DNA of 64,000 nt from Pseudomonas resinovorans NBRC 106553 (GTDB lineage: Bacteria; Pseudomonadota; Gammaproteobacteria; Pseudomonadales; Pseudomonadaceae), in contig NC_021499.1 of the NCBI RefSeq assembly GCF_000412695.1, positions 5,952,001-6,016,000 of the forward strand, written 5' to 3'. The notes under the pieces are model-generated. The model made no database searches. It was not told the origin of the DNA and worked only from the letters and a program-made list of their open reading frames with translations. The first letter of the stretch is position 1. The number at the start of each line of letters is the position of its first letter. Below are positions 1 through 8,067 of the stretch, piece after piece. The position numbers and the translations under genes are program-made.

Positions 1-83
1 CGAACGCCCTTGCTGTCCAGCAGGTGCTTGGCGCGGACGCAAAACGGGCACCAGGCGCTCGAATAGACGACGATCTCGGCCAT
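1..83 (-). CDS. grxC: Glutaredoxin 3 (5' part only)
   Basis: Only the first 27 or so codons lie in the window; the gene runs off the left edge. The N-terminus reads MAEIVVYSSAWCPFC, a beta strand followed by the CPFC dithiol active site, then VRAKHLLDSKGV, the usual start of monothiol/dithiol glutaredoxins of about 84 residues. The product reduces protein and glutathione mixed disulphides in the cytoplasm. It follows the rhodanese-like gene by a single base on the same strand, the yibN-grxC(-secB) order known from gamma-proteobacteria, so the two are probably co-transcribed. Confidence 0.9.
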   Translation of the reverse strand, partial: MAEIVVYSSAWCPFCVRAKHLLDSKGV

Positions 84-84
84 T

Positions 85-498
85 TCACTTCACCAGCGGC
101 AGGTTGTCGCCACGCCAGCTGCCAATCCCGCCGGACAGCTTGAGGGCGTTGAAACCGGCCTTCTTCAGGTCGCGGCAGACGCTGCCGGCGTGCTGGCCCA
201 TGGCGTCGACCACGATGATGGCCTTGTCCTTGTGCTTCTCCAGCTCGACGATGCGGCTGGTCAGCTTCTCATAGGGAATGTTCAGCGCATCGACGATATG
301 ACCGGTGGAGAAATCCTTGTTGGCGCGCACATCCAGCACCACGGCCTGGCCGCCGTTGACCAGACTGGTGAGTTCACGGGTGGAGACGGCGCGGCCGCTG
401 CGGCGCAGTTCGTGGGCGAGCAGCAGGGCCAGCAGCAAAACGAACGATCCACTCAGTACATAGTGGTTAGTGGCAAATTCAATCAGATGAGCGAGCAT
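85..498 (-). CDS. yibN: Membrane-anchored rhodanese-like protein (YibN type), active-site cysteine missing
   Basis: A 137-residue protein: an N-terminal membrane segment (about residues 12-28, SGSFVLLLALLLAHEL) followed by one rhodanese domain containing VVLDVRANKDFSTGHI, and ending GSWRGDNLPLVK as in E. coli YibN. The loop that holds the catalytic Cys in sulfurtransferases reads VVDAMGQHAG, with no Cys, so sulfur transfer by the classic mechanism is unlikely. The start at 498 leaves a complete membrane anchor; the reading frame stays open upstream but that extension is arginine- and proline-rich and runs into the promoter region of gpmI. It is divergent from gpmI and one base upstream of grxC, the conserved operon order. 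Its exact role is not known to me. Confidence 0.85.
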   Translation of the reverse strand: MLAHLIEFATNHYVLSGSFVLLLALLLAHELRRSGRAVSTRELTSLVNGGQAVVLDVRANKDFSTGHIVDALNIPYEKLTSRIVELEKHKDKAIIVVDAMGQHAGSVCRDLKKAGFNALKLSGGIGSWRGDNLPLVK

Positions 499-665
499 CG
501 TCGGCTTCCGGGACGGTAAAATGCCGGCCAGTATACACAGCCCCACAGGTCGGCCAAACCCCGTCCAGCGGTGACGCCGATGGAACCAGACCGTAGAATG
601 CCGCGGCCTTTTTCCGGGGCATTGCCCGCAACTTTCCTCCATTTGCCGCAGACGAGTCGGACACT

Positions 666-2201
666 ATGACAGCCACGCCCAAACCCCTGGTCCTGATCAT
701 CCTGGACGGTTTCGGCCACAGTGACAGCCCCGAATACAACGCCATCCATGCCGCCAGCACGCCGGTCTACGACCGCCTGCGCGCCACCCAGCCCCATGGC
801 CTGATTTCCGGCAGCGGCATGGACGTCGGCCTGCCCGACGGCCAGATGGGCAACTCCGAGGTCGGCCACATGAACCTGGGCGCCGGCCGCGTGGTGTACC
901 AGGACTTCACCCGCGTGACCAAGTCGATCCGCGACGGTGACTTCTTCACCAATCCGCAGATCACCGCCGCCGTGGACAAGGCCGTGGCCGCCGGCAAGGC
1001 CGTGCACTTCATGGGCCTGCTGTCCGACGGTGGCGTGCACAGCCACCAGGACCACCTGGTCGCCATGGCCGAGCTGGCCGCCCAGCGCGGCGCCGAGAAG
1101 ATCTACCTGCACGCCTTCCTCGACGGCCGCGACACCCCGCCCAAGAGCGCCGAGCCCTCCATCAAGCTGCTCGACGATGCGTTCGCCCGCCTGGGCAAGG
1201 GCCGCATCGCCAGCCTGATCGGCCGCTACTTCGCCATGGACCGCGACAACCGCTGGGACCGCGTCGAAGCCGCCTACAACCTGATCACCGAAGGCCGGGC
1301 CGAGTTCTCCGCCGCTTCGGCCTGTGAAGGCCTGGCCGCCGCCTACGAGCGCGGCGAGAGCGACGAGTTCGTCAAGGCCACCCGCATCGGCGAGCAGGTG
1401 AAGGTGGAGGACGGCGACGCCGTGGTCTTCATGAACTTCCGCGCCGACCGCGCCCGCGAGCTGTCCCGCGCCTTCGTCGAGCCGGGCTTCAAGGAATTCC
1501 CGCGCCAACGCGAACTGCAACTGGCCGGCTACGTGATGCTGACCCAGTACGCGGCGAGCATCCCCGCCCCCAGCGCCTTCAAGCCCGAGTCCCTGAACAA
1601 CGTCCTGGGCGAGTACCTGGCCAAGAACGGCAAGACCCAGCTGCGCATCGCCGAAACCGAGAAGTACGCCCACGTGACCTTCTTCTTCTCCGGCGGTCGC
1701 GAAGAGCCCTTCGAAGGCGAAGAACGCATCCTGATCCCGTCTCCCAAGGTCGCCACCTATGACCTGCAGCCGGAAATGAGCGCCCCGGAAGTCACCGACA
1801 AGATCGTCGACGCCATCGAGAACCAGCGCTACGACGTGATCGTGGTGAACTACGCCAATGGCGACATGGTCGGCCACACCGGCGTGTTCGAGGCGGCGGT
1901 CAAGGCCGTGGAATGCCTGGACGGCTGCGTCGGCCGCATCGTCGAGGCCCTGGACAAGGTGGGCGGCGAAGCGCTGATCACCGCCGACCACGGCAACGTC
2001 GAGCAGATGGAAGACGAGATGACCGGCCAGGCCCACACCGCCCACACCTGTGAGCCGGTGCCCTTCATCTATGTAGGCAAGCGTCCGGCGCGGATCCGCG
2101 AAGGCGGCGTGCTGGCCGATGTGGCGCCGACCCTGCTGACCCTGATGGGTCTGCCGGTACCGGCCGAGATGACCGGCACGACCATCGTCGAGCTGCAATG
2201 A
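666..2201 (+). CDS. gpmI: 2,3-bisphosphoglycerate-independent phosphoglycerate mutase
   Basis: This 511-residue cytoplasmic enzyme interconverts 3- and 2-phosphoglycerate in glycolysis and gluconeogenesis. The N-terminus has the metal-binding LIILDGFG of the alkaline-phosphatase superfamily, and the phosphoserine nucleophile lies in [14 protein letters not shown] (Ser64). A second metal motif, [10 protein letters not shown], is near residue 440, followed by the [10 protein letters not shown] segment. Length and motifs are those of the Mn-dependent iPGM family. In related bacteria gpmI is followed directly by envC; here an ISL3 element separates them. A strong terminator after the stop (2259-2293) suggests gpmI is transcribed alone. 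Confidence 0.97.
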   Translation: MTATPKPLVLIILDGFGHSDSPEYNAIHAASTPVYDRLRATQPHGLISGSGMDVGLPDGQMGNSEVGHMNLGAGRVVYQDFTRVTKSIRDGDFFTNPQITAAVDKAVAAGKAVHFMGLLSDGGVHSHQDHLVAMAELAAQRGAEKIYLHAFLDGRDTPPKSAEPSIKLLDDAFARLGKGRIASLIGRYFAMDRDNRWDRVEAAYNLITEGRAEFSAASACEGLAAAYERGESDEFVKATRIGEQVKVEDGDAVVFMNFRADRARELSRAFVEPGFKEFPRQRELQLAGYVMLTQYAASIPAPSAFKPESLNNVLGEYLAKNGKTQLRIAETEKYAHVTFFFSGGREEPFEGEERILIPSPKVATYDLQPEMSAPEVTDKIVDAIENQRYDVIVVNYANGDMVGHTGVFEAAVKAVECLDGCVGRIVEALDKVGGEALITADHGNVEQMEDEMTGQAHTAHTCEPVPFIYVGKRPARIREGGVLADVAPTLLTLMGLPVPAEMTGTTIVELQ

Positions 2202-2258
2202 TCGAGCGTGGCCGCCCCGGGGCGGCCACCGCGCGGAAAATCTGCGCACCTCATCAGG

Positions 2259-2293
2259 AAACGCCTCGAACTCCGGGTTCCGGGCGTTTTTTT
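2259..2293 (+). terminator. Rho-independent terminator of gpmI, interrupted at its T-run by the IS
   Basis: AAACGCC pairs with GGCGTTT around an inner GAAC/GTTC stem and is followed by a run of seven T. The ISL3 element is inserted immediately after the T-run. A GC-rich 22-bp palindrome also lies just after the gpmI stop codon at 2208-2229, without a T-run. Confidence 0.8.
2286..2293. repeat. Target site duplication, left copy
   Basis: GTTTTTTT immediately left of the ISL3 element; the identical copy is at 3599-3606. It is part of the T-run of the gpmI terminator. Confidence 0.9.
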
Positions 2294-3598
2294 GGTTCAT
2301 CGCGCTTTCCCGGGGAAGGCGGCCTTGATTTTCAGGAAGAAGTAGGCCGAGTCGCGGAAGCCATAGGCCATGCGCTTGATCACTTTGATGCGGTTGTTCA
2401 CCCCTTCCAGCTGGCTGGTGTGCAAGGGGAAACGGGCGCTGGCGAGGATGCCGCGCGCGTAACGCTTGAGGTTCCTGGCAAAGCGTTGGAGCGGCGCCAA
2501 GCCGCTGTCCCGGGCGTGCCGCAGCCAGGTTCGCCAGCGCCGCCAGCCGTCCTGCACACTGGGGGCGTACCAGATTTCCTTTAATGCATCCTTGAGCACG
2601 TAGGCCGTGGCCAGTGGCTGGTTGGCCGCGAGCAATTCCTGCAACTGCACGGCCTGTCCGCCCTTGAGGTTTTCGCGATTGCGCAGCAGCAGCCAGCGGC
2701 TCTGCTTGACCACCTTGCGCGCCGGTTTGTCTTCGCGCAGGCGGTTGGCCTGGTCGACCCGGATCCGGTCGATCACGTCCCGGCCGTAGCGCGCCACCAC
2801 GTGGAACAGGTCGTACACCACCTCGGCCTGCGGGCAATGCCGTTTCACCTCGAGGTCGAAGGCGGTGTTCATGTCCATGGCCACCGCCTCGATCTGCCGG
2901 CAGTGCTCGCCGAGCAATTCGAAGAACGGACGGATCGCCTCACGGCTGTTGCCATGCCCGACCCACAGCACCCGCGTGCGCTCGGCATCCATGATCACCG
3001 TGGCGTAACGATGCCCCTTGTGCAGGGCGAACTCGTCCATCACCAGCCGCCGCACCTCACCGGGCTCAAAGGTCCCCACGGCCGCCTCGAGGCGGCGCTT
3101 GTCGAGCGTCTTGAGGGTGTGCCAGTGCAGGCCAGTGAGGCGGCTGACATGGCTGATCGGCAACAGTTGCAGCAAGCCCTCGAGCCAGAGGCGCAGCCGC
3201 TGGGTCAAGCGGGAGGCCGGCTCCAGCCAGTCAATCCGCTCGGTCACCCGCCCACAATCCAGGCAATCGACGCGACGCACCGGCAGTTGGAGCAGCACGC
3301 GCTGATCCAGCAGGTCACGGTCACGCACCTGGCGGATTCGCCGCTCGTGGATCAGCGGGCAGTCTTGGTGACAGCGGCCACATTTGGGGAGGGAGCCGGC
3401 TTGAGGTTCGAGCTCAATCAGCAGGGTGTCGTGAGTGGCTTGGCGACAGGCGACGACCTCGTAGCCTGGCCAGAACTGGGCAAGATCAATAGGATTCACG
3501 GCGGCAGCAGGGAGTGGGGGTTGGTTCGTTTGGCGACTGCCAATCTACCCACTTCCCTGACTGTCAACTCGCTCTTCCCCCTGAATCCGCGAAGAACC
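2294..3598 (-). mobile_element. ISL3-family insertion sequence, complete (1305 bp)
   Basis: The left end (2294-2320, GGTTCATCGCG...) and the reverse complement of the right end (3572-3598, GGTTCTTCGCG...) agree at about 20 of 27 positions, the imperfect terminal inverted repeats expected of ISL3 elements. The element is flanked by perfect 8-bp duplications, GTTTTTTT, at 2286-2293 and 3599-3606; 8 bp is the usual ISL3 target duplication. It carries one intact transposase gene on the minus strand. The retained duplication indicates a fairly recent, unrearranged insertion. Confidence 0.93.
2297..3499 (-). CDS. ISL3 family transposase
   Basis: A 400-residue DDE transposase. The N-terminal zinc-ribbon-like region has CGRCHQDC (about residue 40) and VDCLDCGR (about residue 80), followed by a helix-turn-helix region. 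The catalytic domain shows the acidic residues in context: VMDEFALHKGHRY, AVAMDMNTAFD and the final Glu in SQLEGVNNRIKVIKR. The start is GTG at 3499 (MNPIDLAQFWPGYEV); no better start is in frame. The stop codon lies inside the left inverted repeat, typical of compact IS elements. No frameshift is seen, so it is probably active. It reads opposite to gpmI and envC. Confidence 0.95.
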   Translation of the reverse strand: MNPIDLAQFWPGYEVVACRQATHDTLLIELEPQAGSLPKCGRCHQDCPLIHERRIRQVRDRDLLDQRVLLQLPVRRVDCLDCGRVTERIDWLEPASRLTQRLRLWLEGLLQLLPISHVSRLTGLHWHTLKTLDKRRLEAAVGTFEPGEVRRLVMDEFALHKGHRYATVIMDAERTRVLWVGHGNSREAIRPFFELLGEHCRQIEAVAMDMNTAFDLEVKRHCPQAEVVYDLFHVVARYGRDVIDRIRVDQANRLREDKPARKVVKQSRWLLLRNRENLKGGQAVQLQELLAANQPLATAYVLKDALKEIWYAPSVQDGWRRWRTWLRHARDSGLAPLQRFARNLKRYARGILASARFPLHTSQLEGVNNRIKVIKRMAYGFRDSAYFFLKIKAAFPGKAR

Positions 3599-3606
3599 GT
3601 TTTTTT
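3599..3606. repeat. Target site duplication, right copy
   Basis: GTTTTTTT immediately right of the ISL3 element, identical to 2286-2293. Confidence 0.9.
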
Positions 3607-3661
3607 TGCCCGGCGCCACGGGCATACTAGGCCCGTCCCCTCCCCTGGTGCACCACACCCC

Positions 3662-4927
3662 ATGTTTCGCGCCCTCGCCCTCGTTATTCTCGCCAGCCTC
3701 GCCGTTCCGGCCATGGCCGACCAGCGCGCCGAAACCCAGCAGCAGCTGGACCAGGCCGCCAAGGATGTCACCGAGCTGAAGAAGCTCCTGCAGCAGTTGA
3801 AGCAGGAGAAATCCGGTGTCCAGGCGGACCTGAAGAAAACCGAAACCGAAATGGGCAACCTGGAACAGCAGGTCAAGGACCTGCAGCAGGAGCTGCAGAA
3901 CAGCGAAGGCGAGATCAAGCGCCTGGACGAAGAGAAAAAAAAACTCCAGGACGCGCGCACTGAGCAGCAACGCCTGATCGGCATCCAGGCCCGCGCCGCC
4001 TACCAGAGCGGCCAGCAGGAATACGTCAAGCTGCTGCTCAACCAGCAGCATCCCGAGAAATTCGCCCGCACCCTCACCTACTACGACTACTTGAGCAAGG
4101 CGCGCCTGGAGCAACTCGCGGCCTTCAACGAGACCCTGCGCCAGCTGGCCAACGTCGAGCAGGAAATCACCGCCCAACAGGACCAGCTCAATGAGCAGAA
4201 GGCCGCCCTAGAGGGCCGCCGCGAGCAGTTGGCCACGGCGCGCAAGGAACGCCAGCAGGCACTGGCCAAGCTCAATCGCGACGTGAACGAGCGCGACAAG
4301 AAACTCAAGACCCGCCAGCAGGACCAGACCCAACTGGCCAAGGTGCTCAAGACCATCGAGGAAACCCTGGCCCGCCAGGCACGCGAAGCCCGCGAGGCCG
4401 AGGAGGCGCGCAAGCGCGCACTCGCCGAAGAGCAGCGCCAGCTGCGCGAGCGCCCCGCCGGCAGCCCCGCCCGCGCCACCAGCGGTCCGCTGGTGTCCAG
4501 CAGCGGCACCAATTTCGGCGGCCCCTTCGCCAAGGCCCGTGGCCAGCTGCCCTGGCCGGTGGACGGCCGCCTGGTGGCGCGCTTCGGTTCGGCCCGGGGC
4601 GGCGACTCGCGCGCCAAATGGGACGGCGTGCTGATCGGCGCCGCGGAAGGCAGCGCCGTGCGCGCGGTGCATGGCGGCCGCGTGGTTTTTGCCGATTGGT
4701 TGCGCGGCGCCGGGCTTCTGGTCATTCTCGACCATGGCAACGGCTATCTGAGCCTCTACGGGCACAACCAGCGTTTACTGAAAAATGCCGGCGATATCGT
4801 CAAAGCGGGCGAATCCATCGCCACCGTCGGCACCAGCGGCGGGCAGGATACGCCTGCTCTGTACTTCGCCATTCGCCAGCAGGGCCGGCCGTCCGACCCC
4901 GCACAGTGGTGCCGCGCGCAAGGATAG
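3662..4927 (+). CDS. envC: Murein hydrolase activator EnvC
   Basis: A 421-residue periplasmic protein that activates cell-wall amidases at the division septum. The start at 3662 gives a signal peptide (MFRALALVILASLAVPAMA). Residues about 25-270 are long Gln/Glu/Lys-rich coiled coils, and the last 120 or so residues form a LytM/M23 domain. The domain is degenerate: the zinc-binding HxxxD segment reads GVLIGAAEG, and the HxH segment reads LYFAIR, so it cannot be a functional metallopeptidase, as is known for EnvC. It lies 31 bp upstream of ctpA, probably in one operon with ctpA and the deacetylase. The ISL3 insertion ends 55 bp upstream, so promoter sequences may be altered. Confidence 0.95.
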   Translation: MFRALALVILASLAVPAMADQRAETQQQLDQAAKDVTELKKLLQQLKQEKSGVQADLKKTETEMGNLEQQVKDLQQELQNSEGEIKRLDEEKKKLQDARTEQQRLIGIQARAAYQSGQQEYVKLLLNQQHPEKFARTLTYYDYLSKARLEQLAAFNETLRQLANVEQEITAQQDQLNEQKAALEGRREQLATARKERQQALAKLNRDVNERDKKLKTRQQDQTQLAKVLKTIEETLARQAREAREAEEARKRALAEEQRQLRERPAGSPARATSGPLVSSSGTNFGGPFAKARGQLPWPVDGRLVARFGSARGGDSRAKWDGVLIGAAEGSAVRAVHGGRVVFADWLRGAGLLVILDHGNGYLSLYGHNQRLLKNAGDIVKAGESIATVGTSGGQDTPALYFAIRQQGRPSDPAQWCRAQG

Positions 4928-4958
4928 GCGCCACCTCACCTAGCAGGAGTTAGTTCGC

Positions 4959-6272
4959 ATGCCGCATTTGTCCCGCCTCACTTCCCTGGCCTTGGCAATG
5001 GCCCTGCTCGGCTGCGCCCCACAGCTGCTGGCCGCCGAGGAGCCGGAAAGCCTCCCCGCCACGGCGGTGAGCGGCAAGGCGCCGCTGCCGCTGGATGAGC
5101 TGCGAACCTTCGCCGAGGTGCTGGACCGCATCAAGTCCTCCTACGTCGAGCCGGTGGACGACAAGACCCTGCTGGAGAATGCCATCAAGGGCATGCTCAG
5201 CAACCTCGACCCGCACTCGACCTACCTGGAGCCGGAAGACTTCGAGGAGCTGCAGGAAAGCACCAGCGGCGAATTCGGTGGCCTGGGGATCGAGGTCGGC
5301 ACCGAAGACGGCTTCATCAAGGTGGTGTCCCCCATCGACGACACCCCGGCGTCCAAGGCGGGCATCCAGCCTGGCGACCTGATCGTGAAGATCGACGGGC
5401 AGCCGACCAAGGGCATCTCGCTGATGGAAGCGGTGGACAAGATGCGCGGCAAGATCGGCAGCAAGATCAACCTGACCGTGGTGCGCGACGGCGGCAAGCC
5501 CTTCGATGTCGAACTGATGCGCGCGGCCATCAAGGTCAAGAGCGTGAAGAGCGAGCTGCTGGACAAGGGCTACGGCTACCTGCGCATCACCCAGTTCCAG
5601 GTCAACACGGGCGAGGAAGTCGCCAAGGCCCTGGCCAAGCTGAAGAAGGAAAACGGCGGACGCCTGAGCGGTCTGGTGCTGGACCTGCGCAACAACCCCG
5701 GCGGCGTACTGCAGTCGGCGGTGGAGGTGTCCGACCACTTCCTGAAGAAAGGCCTGATCGTCTACACCAAGGGACGCATCGCCAACTCCGAGCTGCGCTT
5801 CTCCGCCGACTCCGCCGATGCCAGCGAAGGCGTACCCCTGGTGGTGCTGATCAACGGCGGCAGCGCCTCGGCCGCCGAGATCGTCGCCGGCGCCCTGCAG
5901 GACCACAAGCGTGGCGTCCTGATGGGGACCGACAGCTTCGGCAAGGGCTCGGTACAGACCGTGCTGCCGCTGAACAACGACCGCGCCCTGAAGCTGACCA
6001 CCGCGCTCTACTACACCCCGAGCGGCCGCTCCATCCAGGCCCAGGGCATCGTCCCGGACGTCGAGGTGCCGCGCGCCAAGGTCACCCGCGAACAGGACGC
6101 CGAGACCTTCAAGGAAGCCGACCTCGCCGGCCACCTCGGCAATGGCAACGGCGGCGCCGACCGCCCGAGCACGAGCAAGAAGGCCGCCGGCCCGCGCCTG
6201 CAGGATGACGACTACCAGCTGAGCCAGGCCCTGAACCTGCTGAAAGGCCTGAACGTCACCCGCGAGAACTGA
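4959..6272 (+). CDS. ctpA: Carboxy-terminal processing protease CtpA (S41 family)
   Basis: A 437-residue periplasmic serine protease. It has an export signal ending LALAMALLGCAPQLLA; the LLGC could act as a lipobox. A PDZ domain (about residues 95-180, GLGIEVGTEDGFIKVV) precedes the S41 catalytic core with Ser304 in NGGSASAAEI and the Lys329/Gln333 pair in SFGKGSVQ. P. aeruginosa CtpA, which works with the lipoprotein LbcA to degrade peptidoglycan cross-link hydrolases, is the closest match in gene position. RBS AGGAG lies 8 bp before the ATG. The next gene starts 2 bp after the stop, implying an envC-ctpA-yibQ operon controlling wall turnover. Confidence 0.95.
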   Translation: MPHLSRLTSLALAMALLGCAPQLLAAEEPESLPATAVSGKAPLPLDELRTFAEVLDRIKSSYVEPVDDKTLLENAIKGMLSNLDPHSTYLEPEDFEELQESTSGEFGGLGIEVGTEDGFIKVVSPIDDTPASKAGIQPGDLIVKIDGQPTKGISLMEAVDKMRGKIGSKINLTVVRDGGKPFDVELMRAAIKVKSVKSELLDKGYGYLRITQFQVNTGEEVAKALAKLKKENGGRLSGLVLDLRNNPGGVLQSAVEVSDHFLKKGLIVYTKGRIANSELRFSADSADASEGVPLVVLINGGSASAAEIVAGALQDHKRGVLMGTDSFGKGSVQTVLPLNNDRALKLTTALYYTPSGRSIQAQGIVPDVEVPRAKVTREQDAETFKEADLAGHLGNGNGGADRPSTSKKAAGPRLQDDDYQLSQALNLLKGLNVTREN

Positions 6273-6274
6273 GG

Positions 6275-7039
6275 ATGCGCCGGGGTGCCTGGCTGCTGGC
6301 GCTCTGCCTGAGTGCGACGGCAGCCGGTGCCTGGGCCGCCCCCCTCGCACGTCTGGCCCTGGTGATCGACGACCTCGGCCAGACTCCCGCCCGCGACCAG
6401 CGCGTACTGGCCCTGCCCGGCCCGGTGGCGCTGTCCATCCTCCCCGATACCCGCCACTCCCGCGAACTCGCCGAAGCCGCCCACCAGGCCGGCAAGACGG
6501 TGATGCTGCACCTGCCCATGGACCCGGCCAACGGCCCGTATGCCTGGCACCCGGAACTGCCCAGCGCCGAGCTGGAGCGTCGCCTGGACGCCGCCCTGCA
6601 CCAGGTGCCCCATGCCCGAGGCCTGAACAATCACATGGGCAGCCGCATGACCTCCCAGCGCCCGGCCATGGCCCGACTGATGCAGCGCCTGCAGCGTGAG
6701 CACCGCTTCTTCATCGACAGCCGCACCAGCGCCGCCACCGTGGCCGCCGCCGAAGCGCAGAAGGCCGGCCTGGCGAGCCTGTCGCGGGACGTATTCCTCG
6801 ATGACGACCAAAGCCCGGCGGCGGTCGCCGCCCAGTTCGAGGCAGCGCTCAACCTGGCGCGCAAGCAGGGTTCGGCGCTGATGATCGGCCATCCGCACCC
6901 GGCCACCCTGGAATTGCTCGAACGCGAACTGCCGCGCCTGAAAGCCCGCGGGTTCGAACTGATCGATGTGGAAATGCTGATCGCCCTGCGCAGCAACCGC
7001 GCCATGGCGGCCCATGGCAAGGCGGGGATCTACCGGTAG
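6275..7039 (+). CDS. yibQ: Divergent polysaccharide deacetylase family protein
   Basis: A 254-residue exported protein with a signal peptide (LLALCLSATAAGAWAA). The mature part starts LARLALVIDDLGQ and keeps the (beta/alpha) polysaccharide deacetylase-2 layout: VALSILPDT, TVMLHLPMDP, LNNHMGSRMT, FFIDSRTSA and SALMIGHPHPATL. It is the YibQ family found next to envC in many gamma-proteobacteria. The substrate is unproven. It starts 2 bp after the ctpA stop, so translational coupling is likely. Length and frame are intact. Confidence 0.88.
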   Translation: MRRGAWLLALCLSATAAGAWAAPLARLALVIDDLGQTPARDQRVLALPGPVALSILPDTRHSRELAEAAHQAGKTVMLHLPMDPANGPYAWHPELPSAELERRLDAALHQVPHARGLNNHMGSRMTSQRPAMARLMQRLQREHRFFIDSRTSAATVAAAEAQKAGLASLSRDVFLDDDQSPAAVAAQFEAALNLARKQGSALMIGHPHPATLELLERELPRLKARGFELIDVEMLIALRSNRAMAAHGKAGIYR

Positions 7040-7045
7040 GTCATG

Positions 7046-7146
7046 GGTCCTTGGCGATTGAAATCGCCCCCACAAGTGCATCGCGAATGAATTCGCTCCC
7101 ACAAGGTGTATTCACGTCCCGTAGGGGCGAATTCATTCGCCAAGCA
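7046..7146. repeat. REP-like palindromic repeats (inverted pair)
   Basis: Two copies of a core, TCGCGAATGAATTCGCTCCC at 7081-7100 and GGGGCGAATTCATTCGCC at about 7124-7141, lie in opposite orientation, preceded by GAAATCGCCCCCACA. The same family recurs at 46288-46386 and 48571-48643. It fills the gap between two convergent genes. Confidence 0.8.
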
Positions 7147-7169
7147 GCCCGCAGGGCTGCCCTCGAGCC

Positions 7170-7931
7170 TCAGAGGTAGTTCTGGGTGATCTCGTCGACG
7201 AAACCGTCGCTGCGCATCTGATCGAGGGCCTTCTGCAGGCGCTCGATGACCTCGTCCGGCGTGTCCTTGTTGAACGCCAGGTAGAGCTCGGCGCTGTTGA
7301 AGCGCAGCACGGTCTGCAGGCCGGTCACGCCTTCCTGCTTGGCCAGGTAGCGGCCCACCGGGTCGGTGGTGGCCCAGAGGTCGATCTGCCCCTTGATCAG
7401 CTTCTTCACGTTTTCCTGGTCGCGCAGGGCGTTCTGCGGCGCCATGCCCTGGCTTTCCAGGTGCTGGCTCACGGCGTCGTTCTTGTAGGCGCCGATGCGG
7501 TACTGGGACGCGCTCTTCAGGTCCGGGACAGCGAGGTTGTTACCCGGCGCGGCCAGCAGCACCCATTCGGTCTTGGCGATCGGCCCAACCCATTTGAACA
7601 GCGGTTGGCGCTCGGGGGTGTAGGTGGTGGAGAACAGGCCGTAGTTGGGCTTGTCCAGGGTCAGGCGGTACAGGCGATCCCAGGGGAAGCGCAGGGTCAG
7701 GCTGTAGTTGATGTCGGCACGCTTGAACATCTCGCGGACGATATCGGCGCTGATGCCGTCGATGCCGTCGTCGCGGGCGAAGTTCTTGTCATCCACCGCC
7801 ATGTTGAAGGGCGGGAAGTTTTCGGTGAGCAACACCACCTTGTAGTCCGCCGGCAATTCGGCGCGCGCCGAAAGGGCCAGGAACATCAGGCCCAGCGTAC
7901 AGGCGCGTTGGATCAGTTTCTGCATTGTCAT
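7170..7931 (-). CDS. Amino-acid ABC transporter-type periplasmic binding protein (tandem copy 1)
   Basis: About 250 residues: signal peptide ending FLALSARA and an SBP_bac_3 fold beginning YKVVLLTENFPPFNMA, with the hinge features GISADIVREMF, WVGPIAKTEWVL and QIDLWATTDPVGRY. The paralogue immediately upstream (8068-8823) is very similar throughout. ATG 7931 is chosen; ATG 7925 two codons on is equally possible. No permease or ATPase gene is next to the pair, so the partner transporter must lie elsewhere, or the proteins act as free sensors or binders. The ligand cannot be told from sequence. Confidence 0.82.
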   Translation of the reverse strand: MTMQKLIQRACTLGLMFLALSARAELPADYKVVLLTENFPPFNMAVDDKNFARDDGIDGISADIVREMFKRADINYSLTLRFPWDRLYRLTLDKPNYGLFSTTYTPERQPLFKWVGPIAKTEWVLLAAPGNNLAVPDLKSASQYRIGAYKNDAVSQHLESQGMAPQNALRDQENVKKLIKGQIDLWATTDPVGRYLAKQEGVTGLQTVLRFNSAELYLAFNKDTPDEVIERLQKALDQMRSDGFVDEITQNYL

Positions 7932-8031
7932 ACCGCTCGCTCGAGTTGTGATTGTGGCCAAGCGGCCTCCTTGCGTGGGTTCCCCACCCACGGACGTACG
8001 GTACTGACCGTCCTGTCTTCCATGGCAATAG

Positions 8032-8060
8032 CAAACGACCGGCTCGTGGCCGGTCGTTTG
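8032..8060. terminator. Hairpin between the two binding-protein genes
   Basis: CAAACGACCGGC pairs perfectly with GCCGGTCGTTTG around a short loop. On the plus strand it is followed by TGTCTTTTT. It lies 3' of the minus-strand gene at 8068-8823 and may terminate or attenuate read-through into the second copy. Confidence 0.55.
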
Positions 8061-8067
8061 TGTCTTT

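Noticed and set aside
483..2837. 784-codon open frame on the minus strand across gpmI and the transposase
   Set aside because: Low-complexity Gly/Ala/Val/His/Arg translation antisense to gpmI; typical high-GC shadow frame.
2801..3661. Long N-terminal extension of envC reading into the IS
   Set aside because: Antisense to the transposase; the signal peptide at 3662 marks the real start.
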